Shown: one piece after another, positions 36,626-47,015 of the stretch | How positions within the stretch are numbered: the first letter of the stretch is position 1 | Layout: every line of letters begins with the position of its first letter | Source of the DNA: Rosa chinensis | Taxonomy: Eukaryota; Streptophyta; Magnoliopsida; Rosales; Rosaceae | Direction: 5' to 3' | Length of the DNA stretch: 64,000 bases | Assembly (NCBI RefSeq): GCF_002994745.2 | Contig: NC_037093.1 | Span: forward strand, 66,421,510-66,485,509 | Program-made: the position numbers and the translations under genes | The notes under the pieces: model-generated | Told to the model about the DNA's origin: nothing | Databases searched by the model: none | The model's input: the letters and a program-made list of their open reading frames with translations, nothing else

Positions 36626-39600
36626 AGACAGGACCCGCCCCGGATTTCACCCTGAAATCCTAAGTGACCCTGCGGGGCCCACCTTAGAAGAAATTCTACC
36701 AAAAATTTGGCGGAACTTCCCCTAAAATGGGCTACCCAAACCTGTAGAAAACATTCAATCAATTCATCCTTATGCTCCTGGAGCCACCCTGCTCCCCAAA
36801 TCAATATCAGTCTCCAATTCACAAAACACACATCTCAACTCGAATAGCATAAATCCCATAGGTAATCAGAGCAATTCTAACAGAAAGGTATAAGAGGAAA
36901 ACCTAATTCAAAGGTAGATGCGGAAGCCATGCTGTTGACTATGCCTCAACTCCGTGTACGCCCGACCTCAACCAATTCGCCTGCAAACTGGGCATTTAAA
37001 ACAGAAGGGCCCAGGGGAAAGTACATAAAATACGTTAGCGTGAGTGGACAAAAATAAACAATTTTTAAACCAAATGGATTTTATATTTTCCCACATTTAT
37101 TTCCTTAAAAAACTCTCGATGCATGCAACGATTTAGAAAACAAATCACGAGAAGCTCCGCTCAAGAAAAACTGACTAGCCCCGCTAGTCACAAACAACTG
37201 AGAGGAAAGATCGAAACTCCGATACTCAACAGGATAAGACCAGCCCCGCTGGTTACACGGAAATCAGACTAGGCCCCGCTAGTCGAGAAATGATAGGATA
37301 TGAGGAAGAGATATCACCATACGGGAAATGGAGCCTCCCAGGCTCTACCTACCCTCAACTGCCACTCACACATAGATTGTGCGAGGAGGAGAACTAATAA
37401 CCTCAACTTCCACTCACACATAATTGTGCGAGGAGGAGACCAAATAACCTCGACTGCCACTGATAGGAGCATTTTAATGCGACGTTTTAACTGCTTTTCC
37501 CTACATTTTCTGCGCCATTTCCTTAGAAAATCCCTGTTTTGGAAAGTTTCCATTCTTCGATTGGGAAAGTTCCTATTTGTAGAAAGTTTCTATTTTGTAG
37601 TTTCTATTTTTCATTTTTAGAAAGTTTCCATTTTCAGTTTAGGAAAGTTTCTATTTTTCTTATTAGTTTCTATTTTCAGGACCTCCGAGCTAAAAAGTGG
37701 AAATGAACTCATAAATGGGAAGAGGAGCTTGCGAACACCAAGGAGAGCAAAGATGAAGGTACATTGGAGTAGATGAAGGTGAAATGCACTAAAAGATCAA
37801 TTTTACACATATTCCTACTCCGAGGAGAAACCAAGCCAAGCAAAGAAGAAGGAGCGGTCGCCTGATCAAATGAACTTCAAATGAGCTGAAACCTTCCAGA
37901 TCCATTCTAGAAACCCAAAGGAACATTTCATATGAAGAGTGAAAGATCCAGATAGAAGTGGAAGGCCTTCAAACAATCAGTCCAATTTTCTGCAGAAGCA
38001 AAACTGGAAAACTGGACCTGTAAGAGGTCCAGCAGCATTTTCGGCCCAACCGCATGGAATAAAAATCTGAAAATATGTCAGGATGATCTACACTCATAGT
38101 GGAACATTTCATATGAAGAAGTCGAAGGCATATAATGAAGTCTTGTTGGAGAAATAATTGAAGGAATAAAGGGGCAGAAACTGACCTAAAAACAGCTCAA
38201 TATTCACATGTTCATGTTTCCTACCCACATGAAGAAAGCTAGATGCTTTTCTCTTTTCCTTGGATATATTTTTCTTCTACAATCTCTTTAATAGATCATC
38301 ATCACTTCCATGTTGCTGCACCTTCATGCTTTGCTTTCATTTCATCATTTCTCTATCTTTTCCATATTTTACAAGTGAACTTAGATCCACTTTCATTATT
38401 TTTCTTCCACTCATCATTTCACTCTTTTTTTTCTTCCCTATATAAACACCTTCTCCTCTCATTCTAAGATACATTCCTTCATCCATTCCATCTTCTTTGT
38501 CTCTCCATTTCCTTTCCATTTTCCCACACATTCCTTCATCCATTTCATCTCCTTGTCTCACCATTTCCTTTCCATTTTCCTAAACACATTCCTTCATGTA
38601 TTCCATCTTCTTTGTCTCTCCATTTCCTTTCCATTTTCCTTTCCACCCTCTAGAGCAAGCCACGAGTTCAAGCAAGGCCAAGGGAGAAGAAGAATTGCCG
38701 TGAGCATCATCCTCCATCATCATCCTTGAAGCTTGCTTTCGAGATTCAAGAGACTACATCCTCAATTCGTTCATCTCATCTCCATCTCACGGTGTAATCC
38801 GATTCTCCTTTGTAACATTTGCTTTGATTTCGTTGGTTTGTTCTAGTTGACATATATGTATGAACAAAGTATTATTTCTGGAATTTTTATGATTAATTGA
38901 TATTTTCAGATTCATATCATTGTTCTTCGAGAGTTGCTTATGTGGGTTTGCTTAATTAAATTTGCGTTATAGATATCCTTTGTGTATTAATCTTATTTGG
39001 GTCGACACTTATAGGGTTTATGCATAATTGTTGCTAGGTTTAAGAACATGAAATCGACTTTTCGTTTTGTGTAAACTTGAATCAAAGTAGTAAAGGTTTT
39101 GTACAAAGATCGAATTTAATTAACAAGGATTGCAATTAGGTGGACTTTTCCATACTAAGTTGTACACTTGAGTTGATAGCCTTTCTCTATGTGTAATGCA
39201 TTAAACATGTTATGATTAACTAGCTTTCTAGTGCTTGAATGCATGTTTGATAAGATTGATCTAGGTGCTTTCGCTTAGGTTAATTAGCATTGAAAAGTAA
39301 AATATGGGAAATTGTTTGCTTTTAACGTTTCACATGATCAACTCCTTTCTCATGACTTAGATGAACAATATTAGGGTTTGAATCAATTTTAATCATAAGT
39401 TTCAGTTTTGATCTTTGTTCTCTCATTCCATCTTTATTTTTATGTTTTTGCATTTTAATTATTTTGTTAACTTAGTTTTATTTTCGAAAATCCAAAAACA
39501 GAATCCCCTTTTTTTTTGTAAATAATGTTTATAGTTGTGAATATATTTGTGAATATTATACTTTGTTTTAATTTTAATTGTTTAATTGTTTGACAATGAC

Positions 39601-41709
39601 AGGTGTACCCTCAATCCCCGGAATAGAACGATCCCTATTTGCTTACACTACTAACGATATTTTCAGGGTTAAATTATGCGCTTGCTATAAGCGCATCAGC
39701 CACCCACGTGAGGAGGAGAATAAATCACCTCTACTACCACTCACCAACACAAAGTAGGTGAGGAGGAGAACAAGTTACCTCAACTGCCACTCACCAACAC
39801 AAAGTCAGTGAGGAGGAGACCTAATCACATAACCCGCGTATGGTGAGGAAAAATCATCGAAAACCAGTAAATCCATGTAGCTTCCCCACATTTCTCACAA
39901 GATAGAAACCATGTATTCAACGACGTGACCCCGCACGCCAAGATTACTCTCAATCTCAAAATGGATAAGTGAGAAATAGGAATAAATCGACGGCGTGTCC
40001 CACACGCCCAAATATTCTCAAATCCGTAACCAAAACCGGAAATTAGTATAGGTAAATCCCATTTCCAAAAATCTCTCAAAATCTCCAAGAAGCCAACCGC
40101 ATCCAAAATCCTTAATTAGGCATTCCCGATGCCAAAATCGAAAGTCAATAAACAATTGAGAATATCCAACTCCATTGAAACTCATCTTAAAAATCTTCCA
40201 GGAGCTTAACTCGGTGATTAGGGATATGCTTAATTCCGGAAATTTACCTCGGAAATAAGGAATTCATCAAATAATATTATAAATCAAAACCAACCTTTGA
40301 AACTCATTATTGAAAGTAAATCCACAAGATAAACCGAAATCAAATTCCGAAAATCAATTCATTTGCTCAAAATGTAATATGATTAATAACTAGAGCATTA
40401 TTTTAAGAAATAAATGCATGCATCCTTATTTAAAAACAAAAGTCCACTCACAGTACTATATAGGCGACCACGTGTACGAGTTCCTTCATCGAGCAAAAGC
40501 TCGGTACCTCGTCCTGTACACAATTATTCGTACATAAATAATTACCGGACGGAAAATAATCTTACGATAATCAATAATTAAGTCTCAAAACCCAAAACCT
40601 CAACTTCTCCAATTCTCTTCCACATCCAACCAAACTTCACCAACACTACCCACTCGTCGATTTCAGACTATATAACAATTATGAGGAAATCTGACAATCG
40701 GATTCACGATTAACATTAACCGAAATCCAAATCTTTAGAAATTTATAATCGATTAAAAACTTCTCCAATTCCAACCAAATTCACATATTCAACCTCTACA
40801 AAAATTATAGGATTTAACTAGCTAAAAAAAATATAATTTAAATTACTGTTTAAACGCCACCACTGTTCATGCACCGCACTGTTCACGAGCGGCACTGTTC
40901 ATGCGGCGGCCAACTCCTCCTCCGGCCACCAAATTTCAACCACAGAATCATCTCAACATTCTAAGCATTTTTCATAACTGTGACCAAGTGAGAAAATACC
41001 TTGAAGTGCTCCAATTTTGCAGATGAACACAAACCCGGAAATCTCCAAACCCACCAATTTGGAAATCCTCCAAATTCACCTTCCAAACGTGGAAATTTCA
41101 GCTAGAAGTCTTGAGGGAAGATGATCAGTGACTCGAGACGCTCCTAATAGAGCCAATTTCACCTCCGAAGATAGCCGGGAACTGGAGAATTTCGCCGGAG
41201 AAGCCCACTGCTACAGTAACAATGCTTGCATAAATTCGGGGTTTTCCGGCCAAATCGCCGATACCCACTGGTACCATCGTGTAGAGGAGGAAGAGACGGT
41301 CCAAGGACAACTGGAATCACGTCAATCGGACGTCGGACGGTGAAGAAATCGGAAAAAGAAGAAGGGAGGGCGACGCGGGGGAAGAGGGAAGCAGAGAGAA
41401 ATTTCGGGGGGTGGGTTTCCCGAAATGGAAACTTACCCTGGTATATAGAAAGTTACTGTGAACGGTAACTTTAGTATTTAGGCTATAACTTTCACATACA
41501 AACTCCGATTTTTACGTACCACATATGCACGCGCTCGGTTTAACGTCCTCTACAACTTTCATGAAGAATATTTTCTCAAATTTTGACCCGAACAAAAAGT
41601 CAACTTTTATGGCCACTAAAAGTATCGAAACAAAGTAAAAAGTGAAAGTAATTGTCGTTTACCGTCCAAATGACTAGTAAACTGGTAAATTGAGGTACGG
41701 GACGTTACA
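36626..41709 (-). mobile_element. Solo LTR in antisense gene, itself interrupted
   Basis: The minus strand starts TGTAACGTCCCGTACC at 41709 and ends GGGGCGGGTCCTGTCT at 36626, where the expected terminal CA is mutated. A perfect 5-bp duplication GGTTT flanks it (36621-36625, 41710-41714). Without the nested 2.24-kb LTR it is about 2.84 kb. No primer-binding site, polypurine tract or pol is present, so I call it a solo LTR of a long-LTR Gypsy family. Its middle has diverged repeats with GAGGAGGAGA and CTCAACTGCCACTCAC (37340-37460, 39699-39830). Confidence 0.75.
37461..39698 (+). mobile_element. Solo LTR, Athila/Tat-like, nested
   Basis: It begins TGATAGGAGCATTTTAATGC and ends CTATAAGCGCATCA, flanked by GCCAC on both sides (37456-37460, 39699-39703). 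CCTATATAAACACC at about 38438 is a probable TATA box, followed by C/T-rich repeats ACATTCCTTCATCCATTCCATC. The GGGTTAAATTATGCGC-type end and 2.24-kb size match the LTR at 411-6882. No internal region, so it is a solo LTR left by recombination. Confidence 0.85.
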
Positions 41710-42427
41710 GGTTTACCTGCCCTCTGCAACCTTGGCGCTTCACGGACACCAGTTCGTAGAAGTGTAGCACCTCCGCCACAGTCGGTCTCTCGCAACCCGA
41801 CAACCGCCATAGCGAGTTCAGCGCCAGCATCAACCTCCACATGTTGGGGCAGATTTGCCCAAAGGCAACGCCAAACTCGCACACCAAAATTTGGAGGTTT
41901 GGTACCCGCGGAAAGGTCACTCCCTGGCGGAATATCGCCTCGTGCACGGCGGCAAACCCCGCTGGAAGAATTGAGGCTTTCTCCTCCACCGTCGGCGGAC
42001 GCAGCTTCACTACGCCTGGCAACCGAAACATCCGCTTCAGCCGGTTGACGGCAACAACTGTCATCCTACCTCCCGCCTCATCAACAGGGGTGCAGTCCTG
42101 GAGGACCCACGCTGACTCAGTATCCTCCCCCGCCACCTCTGCCCCGTTAGCGGAACCACTGGCAGCACTATTACTCGCCAACCGCTCGTCACGCATATTT
42201 TGCGCAACGGCAGCCTCCCCTGCCCTAGAACTCTCTGGACCCGAAGCACGACCCATGGCTACGTCCCAAGGTATGGTTTGTAGCGGCTCAACCTCTAGCG
42301 ATTCTGGCAGTGAGGTTCCTGCACGGGCAGACGGACGCAACGAGTCAATAAAAATTCTATCCGCCGTGCTGAACGACACTTCGGACCTGGAATCCTCAAT
42401 GCTTGAAATCTCTATGACGTCGGCCAT

Positions 42428-43190
42428 CCCAAACCCTAAAACCCAAATCAGTCAGCTCACACAAGATCTAACTTATCCCTTTTATCAGTTATACCCAAGA
42501 ACGTCAAGAACAGTCACCTAGAAAATGCCAAAACAAGAACAAACACACTCAACCTAGATTCGACCATCTAGCAAATCCCTAAGCCCTAACTCTGTCAAAC
42601 ACCATAACCCAACCCCAATACCCTCACTTTGCACCCTCACAACACGTCAAGGAAGAGGATATCACAAAAATACCCAAAACCCAGAAACTGGCAATATAAA
42701 AAATCCAATGAAACAGGGATAAGGTTCGGGCTACCAACCTTAGAGATGGAGTCTCTGATGAGATCGTGAGCGCTTATCCTCGAGGCAGGAAGTCGTCGTC
42801 CTTCCGGGTATGATAACTCCACGAAATCGCCTCAGTTTTCTTCCCGATTCTCAAACGAACAGAGCTTGAAGACGGGGAATGGAGTTTGAAGCTTTGGCAA
42901 AGTGTCAAATCTCGCTGACTTCCCCCCCTTTTATGTCAACGTCAAACAGTTCTAGGCCGTCCGCTGAAAAACGACATCAAATACCAGCCGTACACGTGTC
43001 CCACGACTCCACTGACTCTCCAGACCTCGGTTACAAAATCCATCATTACTTAGCATTAATGGCAAGGAGACGGCTAGGCGGATGAGATACGCCTCCACAC
43101 GCTAACCCTCTATGGGTTAGCCACGTGTCGACCGCCATCAGACGAAGCGTCTAATGGAAGTCACCACTTGGAAAGCAAACGCCAATCGTC
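42428..43190. other. 5' flank of antisense gene
   Basis: Non-coding DNA upstream of the antisense ATG on the minus strand. It should contain the antisense promoter. It has no long meaningful frame. No strong TATA box was located. Confidence 0.4.
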
Positions 43191-43580
43191 GGGAGTTCCG
43201 CTGAGCGAAACCCCGCTAGCGAAACTCCCCACTTGTCACCTTCAATGTGACGAAGTCCCCGCTGAGCGAAAACCCCACTAGCGGAACTTCTCACTTCACC
43301 CTCCAAGTAAAGAAGTCCCCGCTGAGCGAAAACCCCGCTAGCGGAACTTCTCACTTCACCCTCCAAGTAAAGAAGTCCCCGCTGAGCGAAAACCCCGCTA
43401 GCGGAACTTCTCACTTCACCTTCCAAGTGAAGAAGTCCCCGCTGAGCGAAACCCCGCTAGCGGAACTTCTCATTTGTCACCTTCCAAGTGACGAAGTCCC
43501 CGCTGAGCAAAACCCCGCTAGCAGAACTTCTCACTTGTCACCTTCCAAGTGAAGAAGTCCCCGCTGAGCGAAACCCTACT
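43191..43580. repeat. 60-bp tandem array, left part
   Basis: About 6.5 units of 60-61 bp. Each contains GTCCCCGCTGAGCGAAA, CCCCGCTAGCGGAACTTCTC and CACCTTCCAAGTGA. GCTAGCGG is close to a palindrome. Because 60 is divisible by 3, open frames run across the array on both strands (such as KSPLSENPASGTSHF), but they are a by-product. The array was split by the solo LTR at 43581. Confidence 0.92.
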
Positions 43581-44849
43581 TGTAATAACCCGAAAATTAA
43601 TGCCAACTATAGAACACTATATTATTAACTATATTTGAAAAATCTTTGTTATTGAGCTCAAGACTCTCATCTATGTTATTTTTGTGATGCATGTCATTTT
43701 AGTACTAATTATTGTAATTTTTTTTTTACCTTAAGAAAGCACTAAAGTTCTTTACTTATTAATTGGGTAAATGTGCATATGGATGTGTATGTGAACATAC
43801 ATATATATATATATATATATATGCATATATATATAAATATTTAGCAAGTGGATTTATGCTTTCTTTCTTTTTACTTTTTTTAATTTTATTTTATCCTTTT
43901 AATCATTTAACCTAAATAGTAATTAGTCACTCACCTTATAATAATTAGTCACTTACTTATTTTATGCTTAATTCTAGCCTATTTAAGCATATGATCTGAT
44001 CATACTTCCTACAAGCTTGAAGATCAAATACAAAATTGATCTAAAACTCCCTTAGTTGAAGAGAAAACTCAACTAGAAGTTCTTCACACAAATCCTTCAT
44101 CCTATTTCTCTTAAGAAGTTTTCTTTTTGTGAAAGAAGTCCAGAGTTTGATCACAAGACCTTCTGAGTTCCTTAAGTAAGTACATGAATACATTTTTATG
44201 TTCTTTTGTCTTTAAGATTTATCAAACTACATAATCAATGATAAGATGGAAAAGGATCTGCTTTGCTGCAAACCAGTATTTTCGTATATAATAAAATCTG
44301 TTTTGTCAAAACTAATTACAGTATTAAATTCCTCATCAAAAGTTCTTCAATTTAGGCTTTTGAATCACTAAAAAATGTTAAGAAATGAAGAAGTTATGGC
44401 TAATCAAAGTTTTCAACTTTTAAACTCGCTGGAAACCTCATGCAGCCATCACAACTTCAAAAATTCATATCTCCCTCATTTCTTATCCATTTTCTACAAA
44501 CTTTATATAAATTTGAAGCTTAGGACCTCTACTTGTGATCTGGAAAGTTTGAGAAATAATGGTAAAATAAAAAGTACGTAATTACTTAGACATCAAAGGT
44601 CAGTATCAAAAATATCGGTTTCTGCACTGTTATGGTTCTTCACCATTTCTGGACTATGTGACTTCGAACTGGATTACATGACTTATACCATTGCATTCCT
44701 TGTGAAAAACACTTTGAAATGGTGTACTCATTTGACTAAATCGGACTTGTGATGGACAACATAACATATTTTGAAGTTTGATGACTCTAATCGGAGAAAC
44801 ATGAACATGGTTGATGAACTTCAATGGATTTGGACATAAGGACTGAAAT

Positions 44850-45195
44850 ACTAACTATAATATAATTTTGTTAAATTGTTTATAGTTACTTATTTAATGC
44901 TTGTGCTTTATTATTACCTATTTTACTTGATTTCAATTATGTATAAGCTTCTTTTTAATGTTTATACTAACTATAATATAATTTTGTTAAATTGTTTATA
45001 GTTACTTATTTAATGCTTATGCTTTATTATTACCTATTTTACTTGATTTCAATTATGTATAAGCTTCTTTTTAATGTTTATACTAACTATAATTTAATTT
45101 TGTTAAATTGTTTATAGTTACTTATTTAATGTTTGTGCTTTATTATTATCTATTTTACTTGATTTCAATTACGTATAAGCTTCTTTTTAATTATG
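44850..45195. repeat. Three 116-bp tandem repeats
   Basis: Units start ACTAACTATAATATAATTTT at 44850, 44966 and 45082 and differ by a few bases. They lie inside the solo LTR, probably its U3 region. Confidence 0.92.
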
Positions 45196-45422
45196 TTGTT
45201 TGCTAGTGAATTTACTTATTTGTGATATACAATTATGTTATACATGTTTTCATATGAGATTATTCCTAAGTATATGTATCTATATGTGTGTGTGCATATA
45301 CATATATTTCAATCAAAAATTTATAAAGATTGTATGTTGTGAATTTGATTATGTCTGAAAAATATAATTATGAAGCCGGGTGATTACAACAACCCCGTGC
45401 TTAAGTGAATTACTGGTAAATG

Positions 45423-45722
45423 TGCTTCGTGGTGCTTCGTGGTTATGCTTCGTGGTTGTGCTTCGTGGTTGTTAAGCTGTGGGCTCTAGTCCCTTCAGAT
45501 AGTGCACTATTATACTCTTAGGAAGTGTGCTTACTTTGAGTATACATGCCTTAGTTGTGTCTTTGGTATGCTGCGGCTTACCCGTACTTTGGGAATAGTA
45601 CGTCGGTCCCTAGTACGTGGATTTGTGATTTGATACCAGTCAACCTGGTTGTCCCGTGTTTTGGGAATAGTACGTCGGTCCCTAACACGTGGATTTGTGA
45701 TTTGTTACCAGTTAATCTGAAA
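45423..45722. repeat. Short repeats in solo LTR
   Basis: The motif TGCTTCGTGGT is repeated four times at 45423-45470. A 72-bp direct duplication follows (from 45581 and 45653), containing GGGAATAGTACGTCGGTCCCTA and ACGTGGATTTGTGATTTG. Confidence 0.85.
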
Positions 45723-46675
45723 ATTCACTAAAAAGAGATGTGTACTTATGTTATTTTGATCAAATATCTATCTATGATATATTTTGAATATGTGAAGGTG
45801 TTAGTAAAAAGAGAATCAAGCATGTATTGCTTAAAGTTTATTTCACATATTAATAATGCTGCAATATTTGTTGGTTTGATAAGAAGATGTGACTATGTGA
45901 TTTATTACCAAACCATTCACACGAATGAATATATTTGTATATATGTGTGTGTGTATTGTGTGTATATATATACATATTTAAGAATTCATATGAACATATA
46001 AATGGTTCTTGGTACATTTTAATTGGTTGTTCAGTTTTGATTTCTTATAAGACACATTAATATAAGAAGGGTTTTTTACTTCAACAGTGTCTGAACTCTT
46101 CGAGGACTTTTGAAATGATACCTGAACTTTCAAAGTGATCAAAGTGATACCTGGACTCTAATTTTCTTGTCAACGGAATACCTACGTCAAAATTCCGTTA
46201 CGGCTCCGTTAATTTTATCACGTGAGGCGCACATGTGGCCCTAAAACAGAGCAAAATGGCTTATTTGCCCTCAATTTGTTTTGTTTGGTCTGACCAAGAC
46301 TTTTTCCCTCCATAAATAGATGTAGTTGAACCCTCTAACCGTTTCCCTCCAAAAATCATTGACCAAGTTGGGCATGACTTAATTCACATAATCTGGGTAC
46401 CAAATAGCATCAACAAATAAAACAGTACCATCTCCAAGGAAAATCTGGTACTATAAGTGAATGGAAATGAAAAAGAAAAATTGAAAACAACAAGCTTGTA
46501 ACATAATAGATAGTCATTGCTCTAGAACTGCACAAATTGGTCAACCAAAAAGGACATAGCAAGTTCCCAAAGTTTCACAAAATGGTTGACAAACCAACAG
46601 CAATGTCATGTGTTTGTTCATAGCATCATAAGCTTACATACAACCTAAACAAAAACAACACCAAAAACAATGTTT

Positions 46676-46890
46676 TTTCTTCACAACCCTGCCCATTCAG
46701 AATCAGTTTGGGCTTGATGCCTTGCCTTTTTTGCTGCAGGATTTTGGCTGCCTTGTGTTGGAGGATCATGCATAGTTTGTGAACTAGAAGGCCCTGCATC
46801 GGTTTTCATCTTCTTCCAACCCTTCCTAGACTTGATGATATTATCATTCAATAAGGGCCTCCCCTTTGAAGCTGGAACTTTTGCTGCCTA
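46676..46890 (-). pseudogene. Remnant of MULE transposase C-terminus
   Basis: Minus-strand sequence reads SRKGWKKMKTDAGPSSSQT ... PKSCSKKGKA-like or, in the neighbouring frame, GSQNPAAKKARHQAQTD. It is basic and Q/S-rich, as at the C-terminal tail of plant MULE transposases. It is out of continuity with the main frame because the catalytic core between them is deleted. Confidence 0.5.
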
Positions 46891-47015
46891 CACAACCATG
46901 CCAGATTCAACACAACCAACAAGTCAACACAACCATATCCATATTGAACACAACCAACTGTTGGAACTTGTGAGATTAAGTAAGATGACTAGCAAAAAGG
47001 GAATCATGGTTTGGG

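Larger units (their letters stand above)
34655..42427 (-). pseudogene. Spliced antisense gene of Tat element
   Basis: This gene is on the strand opposite gag-pol. The first exon starts at ATG 42427 (MADVIEISSIEDSRSEVSFS) and runs to 41710. It is cut by the solo LTR at 36626-41709 (TSD GGTTT/AAACC) and resumes at 36620-36456. Two introns with GT-AG ends follow (36367-36455 and 36151-36222). Exon 2 is 36223-36366 and exon 3 is 34655-36150. Ignoring the insertion and one TSD copy, the frame is open for about 840 codons. The N-terminal region (GFAAVHEAIFRQGVTFPRVP ... FYELVSVKR ... SYWRGTFCVATTGWEY) resembles the 'putative gypsy-type transposon' family (PF04195 type). Exon 3 has basic NLS-like runs and a long coiled coil (about 35000-35420). 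Antisense ORFs are known in Tat elements; their role is unknown. Confidence 0.72.

Noticed and set aside
41717..42427. Exon 1 of the antisense gene ending in a genuine donor at 41716
   Set aside because: The duplicated AAACC on both sides of the LTR shows the GT was inside a continuous coding exon before insertion.
41841..42521. 226-codon plus-strand frame
   Set aside because: Mirror of the antisense gene exon, which has the recognisable domain.
43247..43552. Repeat-protein-like frame (KSPLSENPASGTSHF repeats), also at 50639-51190
   Set aside because: The 60-bp unit is a multiple of three, so frames stay open on both strands by chance.
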